Below, in pieces: positions 11,344 through 20,835 of a DNA stretch of 64,000 nt. Position numbers and translations under genes: made by a program. Position 1 is the first letter of the stretch. Each line of letters starts with the position of its first letter. Below the pieces are notes generated by a model that was not told the origin of the DNA, did not search any database, and saw only the letters and a program-made list of their open reading frames with translations. This DNA is from Hevea brasiliensis (lineage: Eukaryota > Streptophyta > Magnoliopsida > Malpighiales > Euphorbiaceae), in the NCBI RefSeq assembly GCF_030052815.1, contig NC_079500.1, positions 4,114,298-4,178,297 of the forward strand, in the 5' to 3' direction.

Positions 11344-12640
11344 TGCCTAGTGTTTAACTACATAAATACATATTTATAAGTGATGCATGGGCATGCTTGA
11401 ACATATAATAATATCAAAATTACAATTAAAATAAATATTTTACTCACAGTACACCGAGGACTATTGTGGCTGCTGGATGGAGAAAAATAGCTGACATCGA
11501 TCTCCTAATAATTAAATTGTAAATTTATTAGTACTAAGTCAAAATAAAACTCTAAAGAGGCAACAGACAGCCTAATTCATGCCGGAAATTTGGCTGAGTT
11601 TTCCCTATTCCTGGGACCTACTCAACCTGCAAAAAGGCTAAAATAACACTTCTAAATTCAACTCATATCTCATCATCATTATATGGGCCCTCCTGGGTCC
11701 TCCAAACCTTAAAAATTATGTTTTAGTCCCTATAATTGGCATTTTGCAAAAATCCACTCAAACAAGCTCTAAAAATTCTAAAATTTTGCCCCGCGGTCCT
11801 TAATAATATTATAAGGCTATTGCAAAATGAATTGTAATTTTCTAATCACCCATGAATATTTTATTCAAGAATATTACTCAATTTCATAAGTTTCCAACAG
11901 CTAACATATTCTTAATTCAACCCAATTCAATATTCACATATTTAAACCTCCATCCTCAAGCTTCAACCAATCATATAAAATTTAAATATATTACTTTCAA
12001 ATAATCTTATATGCCCATATGCTAAAAATCTAAGTAAAATCCATCTATATTTTTCAAAAATATTCTACAATCACTCAAAAATTCAACAAACACCATAGAA
12101 TATCTCTAAATAATTTTATTTTCATCATATATTTTTTTTAGAATTTTTCTCCAATTTTTTCTGTTTAAGAAACACTGTATTTATGCTCCACAGACAGAGA
12201 AATAATGAAAATAGTTTTACCCGAACTTTATTTGTGTCTCAAAAATTCCAAAAATTTATGAGGAAGCCTCTGGAAGTTGAATCATCTCCAAAGCCCACCG
12301 GAGCCACCGCGCACGGTGGCCGACCGCTTGTCGCCGGCGACATTTGCCGGATCTGATCATACCATCATGTTCCTCTCCTCTCCCTCAGTCCATGGGTAGT
12401 CTCGGATCGTCAATCCAACGGTCGGATCGTCGGAAATCTCGTCGGAAAGTCAAAGAATAACCGATTTTCTCTCTCCTCGCCAACGCCGGAAACGGCCTCC
12501 AAATCCAGCGAGGCTGGTCTCATCTGAAAGGGCTCGCTCTTAGGAGTCCATAGCCGCTGGAATCACTCCAATCAGACGTCGAGATTGCCAGATACGAGCA
12601 TTCAAAGTTTGGGACCCTTTTTTTTTTTTTGGTTGTTACA
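11344..12640 (-). mobile_element. LTR-like segment interrupting a copia gag
   Basis: Read on the minus strand it starts TGTAACAACC followed by a run of twelve A, exactly where the copia gag at 12641-12988 is cut off, and it ends ACTAGGCA where the Athila LTR begins. TG and CA ends, no coding capacity, and a CpG-rich part (12296-12350) with a TATAAATA near 11375 suggest an LTR of another element, perhaps a solo LTR. The left end is set only by the junction with the Athila LTR, so its true terminus may differ. No protein domain is visible. Confidence 0.5.
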
Positions 12641-12988
12641 CGTACCTTCGCTCATTCTCAGATTGTAAAGCCTTTTCTTCAGATACAGGCAGTTGGTTAG
12701 CAATTTGGCAGAGTATAACTCCTTTAATTTCTTCCATGCAGCAGATGCTGAGCTTTCACCAACAATCTCGCGTAGGACATTATCAGTTACGCTTATGAAA
12801 ATCGCACTCAAGGTTCTCTCCTACAGATCAGCCTTCTCCGCCTCTTTTATACCTTCTGGAAAGTTATCCTCGATTTCCTTCCATAAACCCTGTAGGATCA
12901 AAGAAGATTTAATTTTAATCTTCCGCAGACTAAAACTCGATCCACCATCAAACTTCTCCATCTCATACTTCGTTGAAGACGACACCAT
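12641..12988 (-). pseudogene. Ty1/copia gag fragment (UBN2-type)
   Basis: From the ATG at 12988 on the minus strand the frame reads MVSSSTKYEMEKFDGG, then LWKEIEDNF, one TAG stop at about 12830, then LSAIFISVTDNVLREIV, AAWKKLKELYSAK and YLKKRLYNLRMSEGT. This is the N-terminal half of a copia-type gag of the UBN2 family. It ends abruptly at 12641, where an LTR-like segment begins. The primer-binding site and LTR lie directly upstream (to the right), so the fragment is in its native order. The rest of the element should lie left of the nested insertions, outside the window. Confidence 0.82.
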
Positions 12989-13015
12989 TTGTAAACTCTA
13001 GGTTTTGCACACAAA

Positions 13016-13027
13016 GCTCTGATACCA
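13016..13027 (-). promoter_or_regulatory. Primer-binding site (initiator-Met tRNA type)
   Basis: On the minus strand this is TGGTATCAGAGC, the standard primer site complementary to the 3' end of the initiator methionine tRNA. It sits three bases inside the LTR end at 13031 and 28 bases upstream of the gag start codon. Confidence 0.85.
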
Positions 13028-13030
13028 GTT

Positions 13031-13482
13031 TGTTATAATAAGCATGCAAATCTAAGGCACACACACAAATCGCACAATCACACAGTATTGAAAAGAGAAG
13101 AAGAATAATATAGGATTTAACATGATTCAACCGTAAGGTCTACGTCCATGGGTAAGATAAAAGAACAAAAAGTTCTACTATAATGAAAAGAGTAAGATAC
13201 AATCAATCAGAACTCTCAAACCCTAACCCTAGTGTGTTTCCCGAATATCTCACAACTCTACCACAAAGGGTAGAATATTACAATATTTACACTGGTCCAT
13301 ACCGCATGGATATTGCCCCCACACCCCCAAGGAGATCAGAGGTGGGCCTCGAGCCCAAGCCTATCAGCCCGTGCCCTCCACTACCACCACAAATATCACT
13401 TTTTATCCTAATCGGATCGCAGCGTGAAAACTTTTGGGTTAGATCACAATTCGGGTTCATGAAAAAATATATCCAAAATTCA
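13031..13482 (-). repeat. Copia 5' LTR inserted in an F-box pseudogene
   Basis: Read on the minus strand it begins TGAATTTTGGATATA and ends TTATAACA, three bases before the primer-binding site. Sequence homologous to the F-box genes resumes at about 13485. The 452-base length and TG/CA ends fit a copia LTR; the outer boundary is judged from where F-box homology starts, so it may be off by a few bases. Confidence 0.65.
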
Positions 13483-13484
13483 AC

Positions 13485-13885
13485 GCCCAAAATTTCTGTA
13501 TCAAAGATTTCTTCTGTCTTTGGATCATAGAAAACTAGCTCTCCACCTCCTTATGCCAATAGAATCGTACCATTTAGCCTATATGCTACTAACTTTTGTG
13601 TCCCTTCCAAATGTGAAATCTTGCAAATACGCTACTTTCACCAACTTATAATCATCAGTAGTGGAATCAAAGCCAAACCCAAGGGAGTGTATATAGGGTC
13701 CATGTGAGATAAACGTAACATTAGGACCAGGAATGGCAACAACCTTTCTAACACTAGCGTTCCATAAAGCAGCCCCACCAGTGTATTTGCCATCAACATC
13801 ATAGATAGACAAAAGACCCCATTACAAGCACTCACTATATTAACAAAACGCTTTAAGCCTTTAAACGCTTTAACCCAAAGGACAT
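13485..13885 (-). pseudogene. F-box-family pseudogene lacking the F-box
   Basis: On the minus strand an ATG at 13885 is followed by SFGLKRL, so the start codon is joined directly to the residues that in intact paralogues follow the F-box (GIKRFVNI). The first about 95 codons, including the F-box, are absent. A stop and a one-base deletion (in the FCLSDDV region) follow, then AALWNASVRKVVAIPGPNV and LGFGFDSTTDDYKLV. A deletion then removes the middle of the FBA domain, joining to LVFYDPKTEEI. The copia LTR cuts the 3' end. The 5' flank shared by the family is present at 13890-13985. It is a close sister of the copy at 59149-59462. Confidence 0.8.
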
Positions 13886-14934
13886 TTTTCGTTCTTGCTG
13901 CGCTTGCTCTGTTTCATTGAGCCATGGATCTACTGGCTTTGAAAAAATACTGGGCCTCAGATAAGAGGTTGCTGGGAAGTCGTAAGCCCATCCAGTATAA
14001 CAAATTGGACATTTCAGTTTCATCTTTCTAATTTGATTCTATTTTCAAATTTCTTTTGCTGATTTTAAAAATATAATGGAATTTAGTTCATTACCCTTAT
14101 GAAAAGAAATTGAATTAAAAAAAATTAAAGAGAAAAGAAATGAAAGTAAATCTAATCTCTATGATAAATTATTAAAATATGATAGAAATACAATTTTTTC
14201 TAAAAAAAATAAAAATATAATTATACTCTCTTTTCTATGTTTAAAGACATTTAAATAAATATAATATAAGTTAACACATTTATTATCCAATTTCTCTCTA
14301 TTTTACTCTATTTGGAAGAAAATATTTTAGGTCAATTAAGAGGATTTGAGAAATAAAAATTTTCTTTTATTCTGTTTTATTTCTCCTCTTTTCTCTTTTC
14401 TTTTTATTTTAATATCTAAATAAAAGATAAATATTACAGAAATTAGATTTCTTTTCTTTTACCTTCCATTCATATTTCTCAATTCAAACAAAGGGTTAGA
14501 GTTAAAATTTCACATATTAAGAAACAAGCATAAAATAGAAAAAAAAAAAATCTAATTTCAAGGATTAAAATCTCAGTATCTAGTCTAAAACACCATGCAG
14601 ATGTGCATTCTAACATTTGAAAATAGAGTATGTTTCATAACATTCAAAAATCAAATGGGAAGACCTAATCATTTGAAAATATGCATATGACATGTTGTAT
14701 TTGGGACTAGCTGATGAAGATTCAAGACACAGAGCAATGTTTTAAGAGTCGATATTAAAATGTAATGCTAGAACTAAATTTGCAATAACAAAGGCTAGTT
14801 AATGCTCCACTGAGCTTATGCACGGTACTACTACTTCTGGTCCATACTAGCACAAGAAGACCATTCGAATATTCAGTTGCCGGAATTTGTACAATGTTTG
14901 CAGCAGAATCGTGCTCCCCAAGACACCATTTGCT
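13886..14934. other. AT-rich F-box intergenic flank
   Basis: Bases 13890-13985 are the conserved 5' flank of the F-box copies (GCTGCGCTTGCTCTG, GGATCTACTGGCTTTGAAAA). The remaining 0.9 kb is AT-rich and closely related to the stretches at 18570-19440 and 59590-60520, where it again separates two F-box copies. No gene is visible. Confidence 0.6.
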
Positions 14935-15374
14935 TTATTCTGTAGAAATGGACTCTCCCTGTGCTTCTTCCTTCGATTCTTCATTTGCTTCATCAATTAC
15001 TATTTGTGAATTAGAAGTAGATGCAACCTCCTCGAACATTTTATTTGCTTTATTCAGGATAAAAGGACTGTTGGCATTCTTGTTCCCTTTACTGTTGTTC
15101 TGCAAGTCCTTGTCCACACCATTAGGAGAAGAAGAATCCTCCTTTGAAACTCCATTTGTGCCATCATCCTCAGAAGGTTCCTCCTCTGCAAATGCATTTG
15201 CTTCATCAAGTAAAACAAGACTCTCCACTAAAGCGTCCAAATAAAAGGAGCGTGCATTGCCCAAAATTTCCGTAGCCGAGATTTCTTTTGTAGAACTTTA
15301 CCATTTTACCTAAATGCAACTAACCTTCGTATCCATTCCAAATGTGAAATGTTGAAAAGTTTGGTCCAAGGAAT
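14935..15374 (-). pseudogene. F-box gene 3' fragment with acidic tail
   Basis: The frame 14935-15264 encodes the C-terminal end of the family: NARSFYLDALVESLVLLDEA followed by an acidic, Ser-rich tail with EEEPSEDDGTNGVSKE and ending GESISTE. Upstream, 15290-15374 matches the LFNISHLEWIRRLVAFR region, but about 60 bases coding for LLAKVDGELVFYDPK are deleted between the two. Homology stops at 15374, so the F-box and most of the FBA domain are missing. It is on the same strand as its neighbours and is a truncated duplicate. Confidence 0.8.
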
Positions 15375-16164
15375 AAAGACTACAATGTAGGAAAATTATT
15401 TCTAAAAAGTTAGAAAATTGAATGAAAATACTTGAACAATTGAAAAAAGAAAAGTGTATTTAAATTTAGTCTTTATACAGTAAAATTTTTATTTTCATAC
15501 TAGAATATATTTTTCATAATATTATGTTTTTTAAAAGATGGAGACCAATTATGTGCTATTATCCTAATTTCACGTAGGATATTCTACCTAAAAAAGTAAA
15601 TCAATAATATAATAATAAATTAGCAGTGGTAGGTCCCATTAAAAAAAGTATTTTCTGATGTATTAAAAACAATTTTTTCTTTAAAAAAAAAATTATAACT
15701 ACTTTTTTCATCTAGTTGTAATGTTTTAATTAGTTTGTCATTCCATGTGTTAATCCTACATGGAATAACAGAGTTATAATATAATTTTTCCTTTCTATCT
15801 CTTATTTACATATTTATGTGCTGACAGCTAGGAATTTTCTAAGAACTCAGATGTACATCCTGAGAGGAAAATAACATTCAAAAATCGTCAAATGTGAAGA
15901 TCTAATCATGTGAAAATATGCAAATGATATGTTGTATTAGGGACTAGCTGATCAAGATTCAATACACACAGCTATGTTTAAAAGTTGATATTAAAATGTA
16001 ATGCTAGAACTAAATTTGCAATAATAAATGCTCCACTAAGCTTAGGTACGATATTGCTACTTCTGGTCCAAACCCGCACAAGAAGACCATTGATTAGAAC
16101 ATTCAGTTGCTGGACTTTGTACAATGTGCGCAGCAGAATCATGCTCCCCAAGACTTCATTTGCT
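15375..16164. other. AT-rich intergenic flank
   Basis: No gene is visible. Bases 15860-16130 are homologous to the 3' flank of the other F-box copies, and 15375-15560 resembles the flank seen near 21780 and 39430, with ATATTTTTCATAATATTATG around 15509. Confidence 0.5.
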
Positions 16165-17510
16165 TCATTCTGTAGAAATGGACTCTCCCTGTGCTTCTTC
16201 CTTTGATTCTTCATTTGCTTCATCAATTACTATCTGTGAATTAGAACTAGATGCAACCTCCTCCAATATTTCATTTGCTTCGTTCAGTATAGTAGGACTG
16301 TCCGCAATCTTTTCCCCTTTACTGTTCTTCTGCAAGTCCTTGTCTATGCCACCATGAGAAGCAGAATGCTCATTTGAAACTCCATTTGCTTCATCGAGTA
16401 AAACAAGACTCTCCACTAAAGTGTCCAAATAAAAGGAGCGTGCATTGCCCAAAATTTCAGTGGCCGAGATTTCTTCTGTCTTTGGATCATAGAAAACTAG
16501 CCCTCCAGCTATGTTTGCCAATAGAACCTCACCACTTTGCCTAAATGCAACTAACCTTCGTATCCCTGCCAAATGTGAAATATTAAAAAGATTGGTCCAA
16601 GATCCTGGAACACCATATTCTTTCATCTTCCAAACTGAAAAGCAGCCTTCCTCAGTCAATTTCGTAATAGCAACCAGCAAAAGTGATCCATCAGAAACTG
16701 CAACATCAATAAAGTGATATTTCTTAACCAAACAATCTGGTACCTCCATTTCCCCAAACACCTCTTCTCCCAAAGAAAACGACACAATCGCATCGCATGC
16801 ACCAGGCCCATTAGGTGGCTTAGTGGCAACCCAATGACAAGTTCCATTCAGAAAAGCAGACGTTGACAAATCAGCGATGACATATTTCAGATCATTATTA
16901 TCAACCTTTCTCCAACCCCTACTTCTCAAACTGTAAATCTCAACCAAAGGCGGAATCTTATCAAATTTAAAATTACTATCTGGCAAATACACTATTCTCA
17001 CAAGCTTATAATCATCAGTAGCGGAATCAAAGCCAAACCCAAGTAAGTGTTTATAGAATCCCAGTGAGGTAAACGTAACATTAGGACAAGGAATGTTAAC
17101 AATCTTTCTAACACTAGGGTTCCATAAAGCAGCTCCATCAGTGTATTTGCCATAAACACCATAAGATAGACAAAAGACCCCATTACAAGAACCTACTATA
17201 TCAACAAAACGCTTTAAGTCTTTAAATGGGTAATCAAGTTCTTCAATAGGGTTTGCAGGGAAAGACTCATCTGGGTATAGCAAATAACGCACATTTTCTT
17301 TAAATGGCCAAACAAGTCCTCTGGTGCTGTAACTAAAGAAAAGTATTCCACTGTTCTTGCAGCGGTTTTCTTCAGATGGTGGGCTATGAAAGAAGGGTTG
17401 GTGATTAAAGAGTACCAAGTCTTGGAAACGCACCTGCATATGAGGATTGATTTCACTGGCAATCTTGACAAAATTTCTTCCAGCAATTCTCGAGTCAGAT
17501 GATCAGACAT
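16165..17510 (-). pseudogene. F-box/FBA gene with one frameshift
   Basis: The ATG at 17510 starts MSDHLTRELLEEILSRLPVK and an F-box through ITNPSFIAHHLKKTAAR. Paralogues continue NSGLLFF, but here one A is missing from an AGAAAC sequence near 17355 and the frame shifts. The frame ending at 16165 carries all the rest: VRYLLYPDESFPANP, the FBA domain (AALWNPSVRKIV, LGFGFDSATDDYKLV, VEIYSLRSRGWRKV, FLNGTCHWVATKPP, FGEMEVPDCLV), FYDPKTEEISATEI and the acidic tail. Only this one lesion is seen, so recent loss or a sequencing error is possible. F-box proteins of this kind are substrate adaptors of SCF ubiquitin ligases (family knowledge). A TATA-like element lies at 17698-17707. Confidence 0.85.
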
Positions 17511-17697
17511 TTTCTTTTTGTTCTTCTTGCTGCGTCTGTTCCGTTTTATTGAGCTATGGATCTACTGGCTCTGAAAAAATACTAGGCCTGCTGAGAAGTG
17601 GCTTGCCCCGTTCAATTTATGGAATTGGCGGGAACAGTTATCGAGCTAGAGTGTTGAGCTGGCAATGTATAGTTAGGCAGCAGTTATATGTTTCTTT

Positions 17698-17707
17698 GTA
17701 TATAAAC
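17698..17707 (-). promoter_or_regulatory. TATA box of the F-box gene at 16165-17510
   Basis: GTTTATATAC on the minus strand, in the conserved block TTTATATACAAAGAAAC, lies about 190 bases upstream of the ATG. The same block is found at similar distance before three other copies. Confidence 0.6.
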
Positions 17708-17710
17708 AAT

Positions 17711-18409
17711 AGAAGATTCTGGAACAGTTACTCTTTCTTTCTACACATAGTTTTTCTTCTTCTAGTAATTTCAAAATATTCTTTCATAATTTTTCTACAC
17801 AAAATATTAAATTGAATATTAATTCCAAAATAAAAATATTATTTAATATTATTATTAAAATATAAAAATTTTATTTTAAGGAATTGAAGAAGTAGAAATT
17901 CAAATAAAACTTAGAGGAATTCTAGAATCTGATCCGAGTCTGTAATTCAAATAAAATATTATTTAGTTCTGTATTTTAATAAAACTAATTATTTAATTTT
18001 TATATTTTGAAAAATATATTATTTAGCTTTTATACTTTACTTCCCTTGAACTATTTAGTCTAGAACACCATGCAGATGTGACAGTATGCTACATAAAATT
18101 CAAAAATCCAATGGGAAGATCTAATCATATGAAGATATGCACATGACATGCTGTATTAGGGCCTAGTTGATCAAGACTCAAGACACAGAGCTATGCTTCA
18201 AAATGCTAGAACTAAAGCACAAACTTAGGTGCTAAATATTTTCCTTACCATAATGAAACTTTAACATCCCGTCAAAAGGAATTAATTTACAAATAACAGA
18301 CACTTGTTAAAATGCTCCATTAAGCTTACATAGGCTGCTGCTACTCTGGTCCATATATGCTAGCACAAAAAGACCATTGATTTTGAATAATGTTTGCAGT
18401 AGAACGATG
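17711..18409. other. AT-rich intergenic stretch
   Basis: No gene is visible. Bases 17760-18050 are very AT-rich. Bases 18058-18400 are related to the 3' flank of the F-box copies (AACACCATGCAGATGTG, CTTAGGTGC and the GCTCCATTAAGCTTA block). Confidence 0.5.
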
Positions 18410-18560
18410 CTCCCCAAGATACCGTTTGCTTCATTCTGCAGAAATGAACTCTTTCTATACTTCTTCCTTTGATTCCATCATTTGATTCATTAATTAACAT
18501 GTGTGAACTCTTTCTATACTTCTTCAAGTCCTACTTGTCCACACCCTCAGGAGAAGAATA
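18410..18560 (-). pseudogene. Relic of an F-box acidic tail
   Basis: About 150 bases match the 3' coding end of the family: GCTCCCCAAGATACCGTTTGC, TTCATTCTGCAGAAATG, a CTTCTTCCTTTGATTC block (given twice, once degraded), then CAAGTCCTACTTGTCCACACC and CAGGAGAAGAATAATAATCC. The frame is not open. Homology then jumps directly into 5'-flank sequence at 18565, so the body of the gene has been deleted. Confidence 0.65.
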
Positions 18561-19464
18561 ATAATCCTATTTTCAAATTTCTTTTGCTGATTTTAAAAAT
18601 ATAATGGAATTTAGTTCTTTACCCTTATGAAAAGAAATTGAATAAGAAAAATAAAGAGAAAAGAAATGAAAGTAAATCTAATCTCTCCAATAAATTATTA
18701 AAATATGATAAAAACAATTTTTTTTTGGAAAAAAAAAATATAATTATTCTCTCTTTTATGTTTAAAGATATTTAATAAATATAATATAAGTAATACATTT
18801 ATTCTCCTATTTCTCTTTTTTTTACTCTATCTAGAAGAAAATACTTTAGGTCAGTTAAGAGGATTTGAGAAATGAAAATTTGAGAAATGAAAATTTTCTT
18901 TTATTCTGTTTATTTCTCCTCTTTCCTCTTCTATTTTTATTTTAAAATCTAAATAAAAGATCAGCATAGGAGAAATTAAATTTCTTTTCTTTTACCTTCC
19001 ATTCATATTCATCAATTCAAACAAAGGTTAGAGTTCAAATTACATATACTTAAAAAACAAGCATAAAATAGAAAAAAAAAATTAAAACATCTAATTTCAC
19101 TGATTAAAATCTCAGTATCTAGTCCAAAACACCATGCAAATGTACATTCTAACATTCAAAAATCAGATGGGCAGACCTAATCATATGAAAATATGCACAT
19201 GACATGTTGTAATGGAGTCTAGCTGATCAAGATTCAAGTCTCAGAGCTATGTTTTTAAAGTTGATATTAAAATCTAATGGTAGAACTAAATTTGCAATCA
19301 CAAAAACTCGATAGATGCTCCATTAAGCTTATGTACGATAGAGCTACAACCACTACTAGTTCTGGTCCACACTAGCACATGAAGACCATTGATTTGAACA
19401 TCCAGTTGCTGGAATTTGATACAATGTGTGCAGGAGAATCATGCTCCCCAAGACACCATTTGCT
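18561..19464. other. AT-rich F-box flank, duplicated at 59.6 kb
   Basis: No gene. This is a close copy of 59625-60510, down to the TTTGCTGATTTTAAAAATATAATGG block and the run of CATGCACATGACATG-like sequence. It belongs to the large duplicated block described in the findings. Confidence 0.6.
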
Positions 19465-20835
19465 TCATTCTGTAGAAATTGACTCTCCCTGTGCTTCTTC
19501 CTTCGATTCTTCATTTGCTTTATCAATCGTTGAATTAGAACTAGGTGCAACCTCCTCGAAGATTTCATTTGCTTCGTTCAGTATCATAGGACTGTTGGCA
19601 TTCTTCTTCCCTTCACTGATCTTCTGCAAGTCCTTGTCTACGACATCAGGAGAAGAAGAAGGCTCCTTTGAAACTCCATTTGTGCCATCATCCTCAGAAG
19701 CTTCCTCCTCTGCAAATTCATTTGCTTCATCGAGTAAAACAAGACTCTCTACTAAAGTGTCCAAATAAAAGGAGCGTGTATTGCCCAAAATCTCTGTAGC
19801 CGAGATTTCTTCTGTCTTTGGATCATAGAAAACTAGCTCTCCATCCACTTTTGCCAGTAGAACCTTACCATTTTGCCTAAATGCAACTAACCTTCGTATC
19901 CATTCCAAATGTGAAATATTGAAAAGTTTGGTCCAAGATCCTGGAACACCATATTTTTTAATCATCCAAACTGAAAAACACCTTTCCGTAGTAAATTTCA
20001 TAAAAGGAACCAGCAAAAGTGATCCATCAAACACAGCAATATCCATAAAGATATATTTGTTAACCAAACAATCTGGTACCTCCATTTCTCCAAACACCTC
20101 TTCTCCCAAAGCAAAGGACACAATCACTTCGCTTATACCATCCTCCTTAGTGGCAACCCAATGACAAGCTCCATTCAGAAAAGCAGACGTTGAGCCCTCG
20201 CGCATGACATATTTCAGATTATTATCAACCTTTCTCCAACCCCTACTTCTCAAACTGTAAATCTCAACCAAAGGCGGAAACTCATTATAGTTAAGAGTAC
20301 TATCTTTCAAATACACTACTCTCACCAACTTGTAATCATCAGTAGTGGAATCAAAACCAAACCCAAGTGAGTGAATAAAGGGCCCTTCTGAGGTATAGTT
20401 AACTTTAGGAAAATGAATTTTAACAATCTTTCTAACACTAGGGTTCCACAAAGCAGCTCTGTAAGTATTAATGCCACCAACATTATCAGATAGACAAAAG
20501 ACCCCATTACAAGAACCCAATATATTAACAAAACGCTTAACGCCTTTAAATGGGCAATCAAGTTCCTCGACAGGGTTTTCAGGGAAACCCTCATCTGGGT
20601 ATAGAAAATAACGCTCATTATCTGACTCTGTGTCTAGTTCTGCGGTAGTGCTGTACCTAAAGATAAGTAGGCCACTGTTTCTTGGAGCGGTTTTCTCGAG
20701 ATGGTGGGCTATGAAAGAAGGGTTGGTGATTAAAGAGTACCAAGATTTGGAAACGCACCTGCATTTGAGGAGTGATTTCACAGGCAATCTTGACAAAATT
20801 TCAGTAAGCAACTTTTGAGAAAGACGATCCGACAT
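19465..20835 (-). CDS. F-box/FBA protein, intact, 456 aa
   Basis: This is the longest intact copy. The ATG at 20835 gives MSDRLSQKLLTEILSRLPVK; residues about 3-48 are an F-box (LPVKSLLKCRCVSKSWYSLI). Residues about 100-340 form the FBA-type region: NGVFCLSDNVGG, AALWNPSVRKIVKI, LGFGFDSTTDDYKLVRVVYL, VEIYSLRSRGWRKV, FLNGACHWVATKED, GEEVFGEMEVPDCLV, VFYDPKTEEISATEI. Residues 370-456 are an acidic tail with three EAN-containing repeats. By family it would link a target protein to SKP1-cullin ubiquitin ligases; some relatives (CPR1 type) control immune receptors. The target is unknown. Upstream, the conserved TATA block is replaced by 14 bases, so expression is doubtful. A four-codon upstream ORF (MSHL, then TAG) ends shortly before the start. 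Confidence 0.9.
   Translation of the reverse strand: MSDRLSQKLLTEILSRLPVKSLLKCRCVSKSWYSLITNPSFIAHHLEKTAPRNSGLLIFRYSTTAELDTESDNERYFLYPDEGFPENPVEELDCPFKGVKRFVNILGSCNGVFCLSDNVGGINTYRAALWNPSVRKIVKIHFPKVNYTSEGPFIHSLGFGFDSTTDDYKLVRVVYLKDSTLNYNEFPPLVEIYSLRSRGWRKVDNNLKYVMREGSTSAFLNGACHWVATKEDGISEVIVSFALGEEVFGEMEVPDCLVNKYIFMDIAVFDGSLLLVPFMKFTTERCFSVWMIKKYGVPGSWTKLFNISHLEWIRRLVAFRQNGKVLLAKVDGELVFYDPKTEEISATEILGNTRSFYLDTLVESLVLLDEANEFAEEEASEDDGTNGVSKEPSSSPDVVDKDLQKISEGKKNANSPMILNEANEIFEEVAPSSNSTIDKANEESKEEAQGESISTE

Noticed and set aside
19379..19768. Plus-strand frames opposite the F-box genes with MDSPCASSFDSSFASS-like peptides, recurring at each copy
   Set aside because: They recur only because the sense genes are paralogous; composition mirrors the acidic tail and there is no start context or domain.
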